From Drosophila persimilis (lineage: Eukaryota > Arthropoda > Insecta > Diptera > Drosophilidae), in assembly GCF_003286085.1 (NCBI RefSeq), contig NW_020825294.1, positions 10,748,501-10,812,500 on the forward strand: 64,000 nucleotides of DNA, in the 5' to 3' direction. Positions 24,801 to 34,159 of this stretch are shown here, piece after piece (the first letter of the stretch is position 1; every line of letters starts with the position of its first letter). The notes under the pieces are model-generated. The model ran no database searches and was not told the origin of the DNA. It saw nothing but the letters and a program-made list of their open reading frames with translations. The position numbers were made by a program, and so were the translations under genes.

Positions 24801-26140
24801 CTATACATGTTACAATTTTGATATGTTGTAAGCAGACCACATGCCATATTTATGTTTTTACATATATGTACATATATTGACAGTCTTTCGGCATCCAACA
24901 AACTCAAATAATGGAGGAGATGCATAAAACAGCTCTTTTAACAATCAAACCATTAGATTGATTGGCTTAAAATATACAGTTGCTTATCTCAATCGTCGAA
25001 TTGTCCAACAAATATCGACGGAACCTTGAATTTAATTTGTTTCGCAACTATTGAATCATTCTGCATACAATATGCATTAGTTTGGAATAACCAAAAATAA
25101 ATTATGCTCTATTTATGAATACTTCCAAAACTAAAAACACCCAAATCAGAGCAATTTTTGTTAATAATGTTTTATTTCAATCGATCTTAATCCTTTAAGC
25201 GACTATCAGAGGCATCTGGGATATACTATTTCTCAACAAATTTCAAAGATTACGACTACTTTCCATTCAACATTGATAGAATCATGCCCCAAAACAAGAC
25301 TGAAACCCTTATTAAGTCATACTCTTAAAGGTATGTAAATCCTTTGTGCGGTTTCAAGATTTTGGTGGACAAGTCAAGTGGGAATGCATTCCAAATACTG
25401 CAGGAACATCAATTAGTCGGGCTGCTGCTTTGTAGGGTAGGGCAACAAGATGCAAATATTTGAAGGACGAACCTGAACCAGAGCCAGAGCCAGAAAACCG
25501 AAGAATAAAAGGATAATAAAGATTGCGTTGCCAGAACTTTTATATACACTCACAAACTCTCTCTATGTATATACTCATGTATGTACAATGTACATATATT
25601 TATGTGGGTAAACAGCTTAAAAAGCTGCAGTGGCTGGACACCAGGGATGCGGAGCGGGGTCAAAGGTTACGAGGTATTGGTCAAGCCTTGAGATTTAACG
25701 CAGCTGCGTAAGCTGCGTGGCTGTAGTACACGTTAAGCCGTTATTATGTGCCATGTATATGTGTGTATGGATGTTTGTGTGTGCGTGTGTGTGTATGTGT
25801 GGGGGAGCGTGCGTAGTAGTAAATAGTAAAACGGCATAGCATACTTTTTTGGGCGCGCAAACAGAAGCTTACATTGTATACTCCCATATTGGCAAAAACA
25901 CACACACAAACACACTCTCACGCGCACTGAGAATTCTGAAAATTTAATTAACTTTGATTCCTATTAAACCATTATTCAATTTATGAGAATTTCACGAAAA
26001 TCTCTTGTTTTTCTGATTTTGTTTTGCCCATTTTATTGTGCAATCAACGACAATATAATGAGAGCCAGCAGAGAGTTCTCCCCAACTCTCTCCCGTCTCT
26101 CTCGCTCTCTCCCCAACTCTCTCTTGCTCCAGCGCTCTCC
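21880..26140. other. Inferred 5' UTR intron of the channel gene
   Basis: No coding exon is seen. It contains CAG repeats (about 23396-23415), CA/GT runs, several TACATATGTA-type motifs (for example near 23205 and 24865) and, near 23670-23710, a TATACCCGATACTC sequence typical of the end of DINE-1/SGM-type repeats. A small perfect hairpin lies at 25698-25718. Confidence 0.45.
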
Positions 26141-26147
26141 CACTTAC

Positions 26148-26388
26148 TTGATGCTCCTCTGCGCGCCAAATTCGCAATTTCGAAGCCGAGTACGAAAAAC
26201 TTGACCAAAAACAAAATCCTTAAACGCAACGCCTTTAGCGGAATGGGTGTCAGGGGGTATGTGCAGCGAGGCGCAGCGAGAGCCCCACAAGGATATGCCG
26301 ACAATCCACACACACACAAACACACACACGCGCAAGCTACGAGAGTTTTTACTACGCGACCGAGGAGGACGTGGACTTTCGAACTGCA
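26148..26388 (-). other. Candidate 5' UTR exon of the channel gene
   Basis: On the minus strand a TATA element is followed about 30 bp later by GCAGTT (initiator-like). Then come about 240 bp ending in a strong donor, CATCAA|GTAAGT, at 26147. The intron start is a long CT/GA-rich tract (plus strand about 26085-26140), often seen near GAGA-factor promoters. Splicing to about 21864 would give the channel transcript. The start site and exon are inferred from signals only. Confidence 0.5.
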
Positions 26389-26411
26389 GACCGTCGCACG
26401 AGAGGGAGTGA

Positions 26412-26423
26412 CGATTTATATGG
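26412..26423 (-). promoter_or_regulatory. TATA box of a minus-strand promoter
   Basis: Minus strand CCATATAAATCG, about 30 bp before a GCAGTT initiator-like site. It is the best core promoter candidate for the minus-strand channel gene. Confidence 0.5.
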
Positions 26424-26429
26424 CTGCGC

Positions 26430-27820
26430 GGCTTCGTCTCTTCGGCTTTTTGGCGCTCACAAATATTGTACCACTACACACATATACATACATATACTAA
26501 ATATATGTACGTATGCACGCACATGCATATATCTGTGTAGAATTTTTTCCAACTTTTGGATTTTAAGAAATTGTGGTGTACAGAGATTTTCGAATTGCTT
26601 TTGTTGATTTCCAACACATTTACTCCTCTCCTTCTCTCCGTTGCCTTGCTTTACAACACTGAAATATTGGCACAAGCGCTGCCCACTAGGTGCGAGCAAG
26701 TTTATGCCTGTTACTTTTCTCTCACTTTTCTCTCGTTGCACTTTCTGCTGAGCCACAATTAGCTCTGCTTTCGTTTTGCACGTCAAAAATTTCTTTGTAT
26801 CCTCAATACTCTTTTAGGGGTTTATTTTTGTAGACGTCGCGCTTGGCTTCTGTTATTTTTCCCCTGTACTGGGTGGTTCACTTCACGTTGTATAGGCCGT
26901 GCTTTACAAAGAACGCATCCACTCTCGCCAGGCTCTCGCGCCTAACTAAACGTGCTCTTTAAGTGCTTTTACTAGGGACGCAAAACATTTTTTAAAATCG
27001 AATTATCGATCATTTTTTTATTTTATTTTATTTTTTTTGCTTTAGATATTTTTATGCGATAACAGATTTCTTTATAACTAACTGAATAGTTATTCAAAAC
27101 AAATCTTAAGAGAAAATACATTTAGTATGTAATTTTCCACCATGGTGGTTAGTTATTCATACTTTTGGGCTGCCGCTATATTGTTTCATGGCGGCCAGGT
27201 TGTGTCAGATAGCGAAATTCGATAGCAGCCGATAGATCCATAGCATATTTTTTTTGCGATGTTGTGTGTTGCAGGGCTGCGTTTTGCGTTTTGCGCTCAA
27301 CTCCTACAGCGTTTTCAGGCCCAACTTAAGGATATCCTTTCCAACTCGGAAAATTCACCACGTTAAAATAAAATTCGACTACATTTTCCAGTAGGGTAAG
27401 TAGGCTTTTTTGATATATAAGCCAAAAGTTATAAAACAACAATGCTAAGTTTCGAGTTTTGCGTAGGCGGGCGACTAATGTAACAGATTCAAAAACTGAT
27501 ACCAAATGTATTCTGTTTGAAACAAGTTTTGTTTCACTCTCTTTTCAAAGAAAAACCTGAGTCCACGCGTACAACTTTCCCACCGATTGAGCTGCTGCTG
27601 TACCCCTACTGTTACTATCGACCCTAAAAACGGTCTTGAATCCCTGGAGCTACGGGACTATTTGGAAAAGCTCCGGCGTAAGAACACTCAAGCCTATATT
27701 GGTATTGGTAAGCGCTACCAACAATATATAAAAGTATATGCATTTGTGACTAACAAATTCCATTTCCAGCCAGACTTCCCACCCATATATAAAGGTTGGG
27801 CACATCCGCATAACATATTC
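26430..27820. other. Intergenic region and F-box gene 5' UTR
   Basis: This lies between the minus-strand channel promoter and the F-box gene. It holds an E2F-like TTTTTGGCGC near 26450, AT-rich DNA near 27000, and a GATAGCAGCCGATAG repeat near 27220. A spliced leader of the F-box gene shows a 62-bp intron (27708-27769) with a GTAAGC donor, a CTAAC branch site and a TTTCCAG acceptor. Confidence 0.5.
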
Positions 27821-27823
27821 ACA

Positions 27824-29224
27824 ATGAGTGAGCACGCTTGCGGTAGTAATGTGGCAAAGGATGTTCTCGAAGAAAATAAGAGAAACACTGATGGGGAGAA
27901 AGCCTCTGGCACCGAAGACGAACACAACGCAGAGGAAGTTAAAGTACGAATGTCTTGCAAAACTGTTTTTGATTTAAATGAAGATTGCTGGATAGAGTTA
28001 ATGGATTACCTGGACGTAGAAGACCAGGTAAGGCTCTCTTCATCGCACGTGTGTATCGGAGAGATGGTCAAGATATACGCAAGCCATCGGTACAAAAATA
28101 TTGATGCATCGCTCACGGGAAGGATTGGTGACGAATATCTGAAACAATTGTTACGGATCGTTGGTGAGCATCTGGTTAGCTACGAGTCCGAATGGGATTA
28201 TAGTTCCAATGGCGATCAGCACCTGGGGGTCCTGCGGAGTCACTGTACGAATCTTACACAATTGAAAATGTCCTTTCGACCGGGAAGGCGCGGATGGGAC
28301 GATCTATACAAGTTGAAAAAGCTCAAATCCTTGAACGCTTATCTGGACATGGAGGATAGCCTGTGTACGGATTTTGTTTACAATCTCAAACAATTCACGT
28401 TTCTACGGAAACTGAAGTTGAATGCTACCTCATATGGCGGAAGAGGATTGCATGTTCTTGATCAACTGGAATCTCTGGATGTGTCTTCCTGTGGTGGATT
28501 CGATTCAATGAGCTTGGTGGATTGCTGCCAAACAATGAAGCAATTACGGTATCTTAAATTTGGAGGTATTAGAAACATCAGAAAGAACAGTTTCAAAAGT
28601 CTGGTGACGAGCTGGAAGCAGCTGGAATGTCTGTCTTTTCTCGTAGACGTAGTCGATTCAAAGTTTCCCTATGAGGTCGTCTGCCAGTTGCCCAAACTGC
28701 AACATTTGCAGGTGACTCATATCATTTTTATACACGACACGTTCATCGAAGGATTGGTCAACAAACAGGGTTCTCCTCTAGAAAGCGTTATCCTGGAGGG
28801 GTGGCCTGACAGATTGTTTAAGGATCAGGTTCAGCATCTTTGCAATATTTCTACACTCAGGGAACTCGAAGTATCCTGCGACACTCTTCCCTTAAAGGAC
28901 TTACTAAACCTAAAGAACCTACTATACCTGCACATATACATGCCAATTACGAATGACCAACTTCTGGACCTCCTGAAAGGCCTTCCCCGCCTAAAAGTTC
29001 TCAATTTACAAGATAATGCACAACTTATAATAGACAATTCCTTTGTGAATAGTGTTCGTACGTGCTTGACCGAACAGAGACAACAGCGCGGGAAGATCAC
29101 TATCTATCTCGGATATTTTCGTGCCACTATAGACGACATTTTTTATTCCAGTCCTTTGTTTGAAATCAATAAGGGTTCAATACATCCTATATTAATAAAC
29201 AAAGAACTCGCTGAACGAGATTAA
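27824..29224 (+). CDS. F-box / leucine-rich-repeat protein
   Basis: The protein has 466 residues from ATG at 27824. An upstream frame stays open but crosses a 62-bp intron with excellent splice sites; after splicing it stops, so the later ATG is preferred. Residues about 49-90 form an F-box (DLNEDCWIELMDYL, then VRLSSSHVC), the Skp1-binding module of SCF ubiquitin ligases. From about 150 to 440 come irregular leucine-rich repeats with LxxLxxL patterns (for example LKKLKSLNAYL, LDQLESLDVSSC, LPKLQHLQV, LPRLKVLNL). This is the FBXL architecture, in which the repeats choose the substrate. It is probably one of the fast-evolving FBXL-like genes of flies; I cannot name an orthologue. AATAAA is at 29299-29304. 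A broken tandem copy lies 4 kb downstream. Confidence 0.88.
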   Translation: MSEHACGSNVAKDVLEENKRNTDGEKASGTEDEHNAEEVKVRMSCKTVFDLNEDCWIELMDYLDVEDQVRLSSSHVCIGEMVKIYASHRYKNIDASLTGRIGDEYLKQLLRIVGEHLVSYESEWDYSSNGDQHLGVLRSHCTNLTQLKMSFRPGRRGWDDLYKLKKLKSLNAYLDMEDSLCTDFVYNLKQFTFLRKLKLNATSYGGRGLHVLDQLESLDVSSCGGFDSMSLVDCCQTMKQLRYLKFGGIRNIRKNSFKSLVTSWKQLECLSFLVDVVDSKFPYEVVCQLPKLQHLQVTHIIFIHDTFIEGLVNKQGSPLESVILEGWPDRLFKDQVQHLCNISTLRELEVSCDTLPLKDLLNLKNLLYLHIYMPITNDQLLDLLKGLPRLKVLNLQDNAQLIIDNSFVNSVRTCLTEQRQQRGKITIYLGYFRATIDDIFYSSPLFEINKGSIHPILINKELAERD

Positions 29225-29298
29225 AACTAACAAATTCACCGATCTTTTCCAGAATAATATACCAAAATGTCTTTATGGGAGTTAAATAATGGAAAAGC

Positions 29299-29304
29299 AA
29301 TAAA
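29299..29304 (+). terminator. Polyadenylation signal of the F-box gene
   Basis: AATAAA lies about 75 bp after the stop codon. Confidence 0.6.
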
Positions 29305-29515
29305 TATTGCCAAAAAAAACTTTGTATTATTTGTGCTTTACTCGGCTGGCTATACGAATTGATCAAACCCGACGACTTTGCAGTATTTTAACACTTTTCT
29401 GGCAGATATTTCTCTCTTAGTGCGAAATGACAAGAATAACGGCCAGCAAAGTAACGGAGGCAAAGCACAGAGAAAAGAAGTATACTATACACCGGCAATC
29501 TTCCGATCATACAAT

Positions 29516-29723
29516 GCGAATATTTCGTAGTCAATTCAATTCAAACTGACAAAATACACAACATTTCTACAGTTTCTACAATACGTTTGTGTCATGCTAA
29601 ATTTTGTTGTTTTTATTTTGCGAATATTTCGTAGTCAATTCAATTCAAACTGACAAAATACACAACATTTCTACAATTTCTACAATACGTTTGTATCATG
29701 CTAAATTTTGTTGTTTTTATTTT
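29516..29723. repeat. Tandem duplication, period 104 bp
   Basis: Two nearly identical 104-bp copies start with GCGAATATTTCGTAGTCAAT at 29516 and 29620. They differ at only a few bases (for example CAGTTTC versus CAATTTC and GTGTC versus GTATC), so the duplication is young. Confidence 0.9.
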
Positions 29724-29959
29724 GTGAATTCCTTACTGGAAATCTTTTTAATGTTTCGGATATTCAAAAATAAAAATATAGGTACTGCTTGTTTAATACC
29801 AATCAAACCTCGATATTGTTTGCATATTTTAGAATATACTGTAAAATACAAACGATCATAAAAAGCGTCTGTGAGGATTACTATGAAATAAAATGTAAAA
29901 ATTCATACAATTACAGTTCCAGTGTAAGAATGTGCCGCAACGATTGATCATCTTTTACC

Positions 29960-30960
29960 ACTATTGACTACACATTACATTTAGTGCATGCAAAGGTGAA
30001 AATCGGATCAAAATATCTTACGATTGTTGTCAACGCGTTTACCGATTTTATTATTGAACACATTCACTTGAGTCCGAATAATCGAGAAGACGTTGGAACT
30101 TTTTATTGGTGGCAGGAGGTAAACTCTGCATGAAAGTGATCATTTGCATACGCAGGCAAAACAAATTTAAAATTTCTTTACTTTAATAGTATAGATATGA
30201 AAAGCTCTACCGAAAAAGTAATCAACAGCTTCAAAAACCTACTGACATTGCATTCTACCAAGGGATGATTTATGTAACTTATAGTACAATATATTCCTAC
30301 GCTTCATGTATACAATCCAAATGTTTTTCGACTAGATGTTGTTCTGGAGTTCAATCAAATGGTGGATATGAAATATATGATTGCAAATGTAGATTTTATT
30401 GAGGAAATATGACTTTACCTAAGGATTGTTCAAAACCGGTTAGTGGAGGAAAGACAATATTTTATTGCAGCTTTTGCGCCAAATTTTCCGTCGATCTCTG
30501 GAGTGTACGCGTGTATGGTGGGGCGGTCCCTGTAAATCTAATGAGTTCAATGGTTTCTTAAACCGTAGAAGAGATCATTTTATGATTGACAGAGGTGTGC
30601 TGATAGGAACTATTAACTTCAACTTAGGCATTCAATGAATCTGAAGCTGTATACGAATAACATAGAGAACATTTAACACTCATTGGGTCATAATTTTTGT
30701 AGAAAACTTAACTTCTTCGAGTATAAAATAGTGGACTTGCCAATTTACTTAATTCCCAAGAACATCACGCTTTTGCATCAACGAAAAAACAGGTGGTACC
30801 TCTCGATGATTATATTGTCGATTCAGAGAAGGCCAGGGAAGCGTTCAATTGGATATTCGACTTTCCAGAAATTCCTAGAAGTGCGATTTCAAGGCAAAGT
30901 CCTTTCTTAAATTTCATAGGCAAAAGAAATCGTTAGAATATAAAGCCGCTCTGGATTATT
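29960..30960 (+). pseudogene. Degenerate intron-bearing gene remnant, unrecognised
   Basis: A piece from about 29985 reads KVKIGSKYLTIVV then FTDFIIEHIHLSP and FYWWQE. It is followed by GTAAAC and, 69-72 bp later, TTTAATAG, after which coding resumes in phase (YEKLYRKSNQQLQKPTDIAF). Further pieces read RQYFIAAFAPNFPS (about 30450) and PLDDYIVDSEKAREAFNWIF (about 30795). Stops and frame changes separate them. The kept intron means DNA-level duplication, not retroposition. The HIxSPxxFYxQ-like start followed by an L..L pattern weakly recalls the segment before Tudor barrels, but I do not assign a family. Confidence 0.5.
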
Positions 30961-31071
30961 GTAACATGGAACAGGAACGTGTGCGTAGGCCGGCAGCTGC
31001 CGTCGGAAATTCTACCTCACCTTCATGTATTATCTCTACTGCAAATTAAAACGATTAAAAAAAAACCTCCA

Positions 31072-31581
31072 TTAGTCACACTGATATTTGAACAATATTC
31101 GAAATGTATCGAAGGGAATTAAATCGAAGCATTGCCCGAACCATTTTCCGTGCCCGGATATGCAAGTCGTTTCACAGCTCAGCGGATGGCTCTCCAATGC
31201 GACGCCGGGGCTGGGGCTGCGCACATTGCTGGCGTAGATCTCTCGGAGCAACCACAAAGGACGCTGCTCGGGAAGTATTCTGTGGGAGATGAGAGCAGTC
31301 AGTCTTGCATTGCGGAGTAAGTGGAATAAGTAAGTGGCGCGTACCACTTGGCAAAGGAGTTGAGCGTGCCAGACCAACCGCAAAGAGCAACCGAGTGAGC
31401 AGAGCCTGGCTGTAGATGCCGCACTGGGGAATCACCAGATTGACTCTCGTACAGACTCTGGAAGTGCGGATCCACAAAGGATATCAACAGACCGCTCCTG
31501 CACCAGTTCGTTGATGCGTAGCTCTGCGGTGACCACATGGTTGTACGTTTTCACAGCCAAATCCCAAAGATTTCCATCCAT
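31072..31581 (-). pseudogene. Broken minus-strand coding remnant, unrecognised
   Basis: On the minus strand an ATG at about 31581 opens MDGNLWDLAVKTYNHVVTAE and continues about 50 residues to a stop. The coding sense then continues in other frames (PQCGIYSQALLTRLLFAVGL, then RATYLFHLLRNARLTALISH and ILPEQRPLWLLREIYASN). The switches between frames with consistent hydrophobic, codon-like composition suggest a real gene that decayed. The family is unknown. Confidence 0.45.
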
Positions 31582-31589
31582 TTTACACT

Positions 31590-31900
31590 TTTTTAAATTC
31601 AATTTATCCTTTTCTTTATTTATCCTGCATCCAGCTGATTTCTAACAGTGCTGAAAAACGGCGCACGTTTTCTGTTTTTGCTAGCTAAGTGCATACATAA
31701 CATACACACATATGTATGTATGTACTTTTGAATGGATGGCGCATCTGTGTGTATCGGGGAAACTATTGGCAGCTGAATTGGCATCGAAAAAAAAGTTCTT
31801 CATAAATTGTGAAGAAAATTTCTTCAAAATTCTCTGCAAGAAATGCAGACAATTAATTTTTGTATTATCTTGTTTTTTTCTTGATTTCAAATAAATAATA
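31590..31900. other. Short intergenic stretch
   Basis: AT-rich DNA with a CATACACACATATGTATGTATG run near 31700. I see no gene. It separates the minus-strand remnant from the decayed F-box copy. Confidence 0.5.
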
Positions 31901-31920
31901 AGTGGTACCCCTACTGTTAC

Positions 31921-31970
31921 TATCGATACTATCGATGTTTCCTTACCAAATTTTGCTGAAACTATCGATA
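31921..31970. promoter_or_regulatory. Two DRE motifs (DREF sites)
   Basis: Perfect TATCGATA at 31921-31928 and 31963-31970, with a partial ATCGATG between them. This is the DREF core promoter motif of many Drosophila housekeeping and replication genes. They sit at the leader of the dead F-box copy; in the intact copy the matching place reads TATCGACC. Confidence 0.6.
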
Positions 31971-32287
31971 GAGCGTTTGTTTTTGAATTCGACATGTGTA
32001 ATTTATTCTTCATATATTTTGAAGAAATCGCCCCTGAAATAGGAAATCTGTGACGAACAGGCAGCCTTGAGTAAGACCTGGCGCTAAAAAACTAAGTATT
32101 CTAGGATCCAGCATAAAAACCCGAAAAACTGCACTCCGACGGTAGTTCCAGTAAGAACGCACAAGCCTATATTGGTATTGGTAAGCGCTAAGAATATATT
32201 GCCGCTGCACCAAGCTAAAAATTAACTAAAACTAATCTCAGATTGCATCCAGAGCTTAAGCTGGACCGCTAGTATGACTCGGTTAGC

Positions 32288-32410
32288 ATGCGACTCATCA
32301 ACCCGTGGCTGAAGCTGCTGAAGATCACGCAATTATCCCGGCTTTGGGAGAACGAGGCAGCTGGCGTTGTCCAATCCATCGTGCACAACCATCATCGACG
32401 GTTCAGTTGA
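32288..32410 (+). other. GC-rich coding-like fragment in pseudogene intron
   Basis: An open stretch of 40 codons (MRLINPWLKLLKITQLSRLW and onward to a VHNHHRRFS end) lies in the expanded leader intron of the decayed F-box copy. The intact copy has no equivalent. It looks like a fragment of some other gene carried in; unrecognised. Confidence 0.3.
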
Positions 32411-33142
32411 ACGGCATCGATTCAACGTAGGTAATAGCCATTCCATGTATTATTTATGTGCATTTAAGAAAACAAATTCCCTTTCCGGCCAGACTTCCAA
32501 TTCACTTGGTCAAAGCTTGATATATTAAGCAGAACAGAACATAGCGCAAGAAGCCAAATGAGTTATCACGTCGTGCGGTAGTAGTGTGGCAAGGGCTGTT
32601 TTCGAGGAAAATAAGGAAAGCACTGATGGGAAGAAAGCCTCTGGGAACGACGACGAACGCAATGCGGAGGAAAACAAAGTCAGAACCTCACATACAACTG
32701 TTCTCGATTTAAACGAGGATTGCTGGATAGTGCTAATGGAGTATCTGGACGTAGAAGACCAGCTAAGGCTCGCATCATCGAACGTGTGTATCGGAGAGAT
32801 GGTCAAGAGATACGCAAGCCACCGCTACAAACATTGATAAAAACTCATAAAAAGAATTGGCAACGAAGATATTGGAACAGATTGCAGATTGTTAGGGAGC
32901 ATAGCTAATCTATGAAGAATATGGGCGATGCGCAACTGGTGCTTTTGCGGAGACACTGTACGAATATAGAATATTTTAAAAATGAGATTTGAGCAGCCTA
33001 ATAAAGCTCACATTTTTGCGCGCTATTCTGCCAATGAATGATAGCTTGTGTACGGATTTTGTTTAAAATATCAAGTAATTCACGTGTCTACGGAACCTGA
33101 AGTTGAAAGCTTCCTACATGGAGGTAGCGGATTGTATTCTTG

Positions 33143-33457
33143 GACGTTGACATGCAATGACTGCATCTTTCAAGAGGCGATGCAGTTACTGCACCGTCAA
33201 GTGGCCCGTGTGAAACCAGCAGAAGGCTGTTACGCGCGGATCCCAGGAAAAACGCAGCCCTCCTCCCGCCCAACCGACCGAGGTGCGCTGCCGCATGACG
33301 CACGGCGCGTAGCCGAACCGAACGCGAACATGCAAGAAAGATAGCTATTATACTAAGAAACTAAGCATGTAATCAAAATACAAATACCACTACAATTACT
33401 AGAAAGGTGTGTAAGGATTAGTAATTTAATAAAAATTTAATTTAATTTAATATTATT
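33143..33457 (+). mobile_element. Short inserted repeat with target-site duplication
   Basis: Comparison with the intact F-box gene shows an insertion of about 315 bp. TTCTTG occurs at 33137-33142 and again at 33458-33463, as a 6-bp target duplication. The insert ends in an AT-rich tail with repeated TTTAAT, suggesting a truncated retroposon-like (LINE or SINE 3' end) copy. A related 50-60 bp segment (CCTCCCGCCCAA ... GCGCTGCCGCATGAC) appears near 48256-48310. Class uncertain. Confidence 0.6.
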
Positions 33458-34159
33458 TTCTTGATCTTAAACTGGAATCTCTGGATGTGTCCTTCTTTGA
33501 TGGATTTGATGAAAAGAGGTTGGTGGATTACAGCCAAATGATGAAACAATTGCGATATCTTTCATTCGGAGATGGTAAAATCATCAGTAAGAACTATTTT
33601 AAAATTCTGGCGTAGATAACTTCAACTCTACGGTGCCCTATGAACTGGTGTGCCAGTTGCCCAAACTGCAACATTTGCAGGTGTCTCATAACTGTTCTTT
33701 ACGCGACTCGTTCATCGAAGGGTTGATGAACAAACGGGGTTCTCCTCTGGAAAGTCTTCCCTTAGTGGAAGATTGCGACTTGTCGCAGGCACAAGTTCAG
33801 CATCTTTGCAATATTTCTACGCTCTAGGATATCCGTGTATCATGCGACACTACTGCAGGTGAAGAACATTGTATAGCTCTGATAGACATGTCAATTACGA
33901 ATAACACACTTCTCGCCGTCCTGAAGGGCCTTCCGCGCATAAAAGTTCTCAGTTCACGAAATTGAACTTTTTGCATAATATTCGTACCTGGCTGAGCGAA
34001 CAGTACTACAGCGCGGAAAGATCCAACTACATCAGATCCTATTAACATTATTATTATTTTGTATGCTAATCATTTGGTTAAACTCATAGATGGTTATTCA
34101 TTTGATCCCATATTAATAAACAAAGAACTTGGTGAACGAGATGAGAACTAGCAAATCTA

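Larger units (their letters stand above)
31905..34150 (+). pseudogene. Decayed tandem copy of the F-box/LRR gene
   Basis: It matches the intact gene from its leader to its end. The leader pieces TACCCCTACTGTTACTATCGA (without its last base in the shared core) and AGCCTATATTGGTATTGGTA with the intron donor are kept. The F-box (DLNEDCWIVLMEYL) lies at about 32700-32790, repeats resume with LESLDVSFFDGF-like and LPKLQHLQVSHN pieces, and the end matches at AATAAACAAAGAACT near 34120. It is broken in several ways: a frame change just after the original start, a stop after HRYKH near 32836, further stops, and a 315-bp repeat insertion at 33143-33457. The upstream flank and intron are included, so it is a DNA-level tandem duplicate. 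Its intron has gained about 260 bp of unrelated sequence. Confidence 0.88.

Noticed and set aside
27587-27823. In-frame upstream extension of the F-box protein
   Set aside because: It has no ATG start and crosses a 62-bp intron with strong donor, branch and acceptor; after splicing the upstream frame stops before the ATG at 27824.
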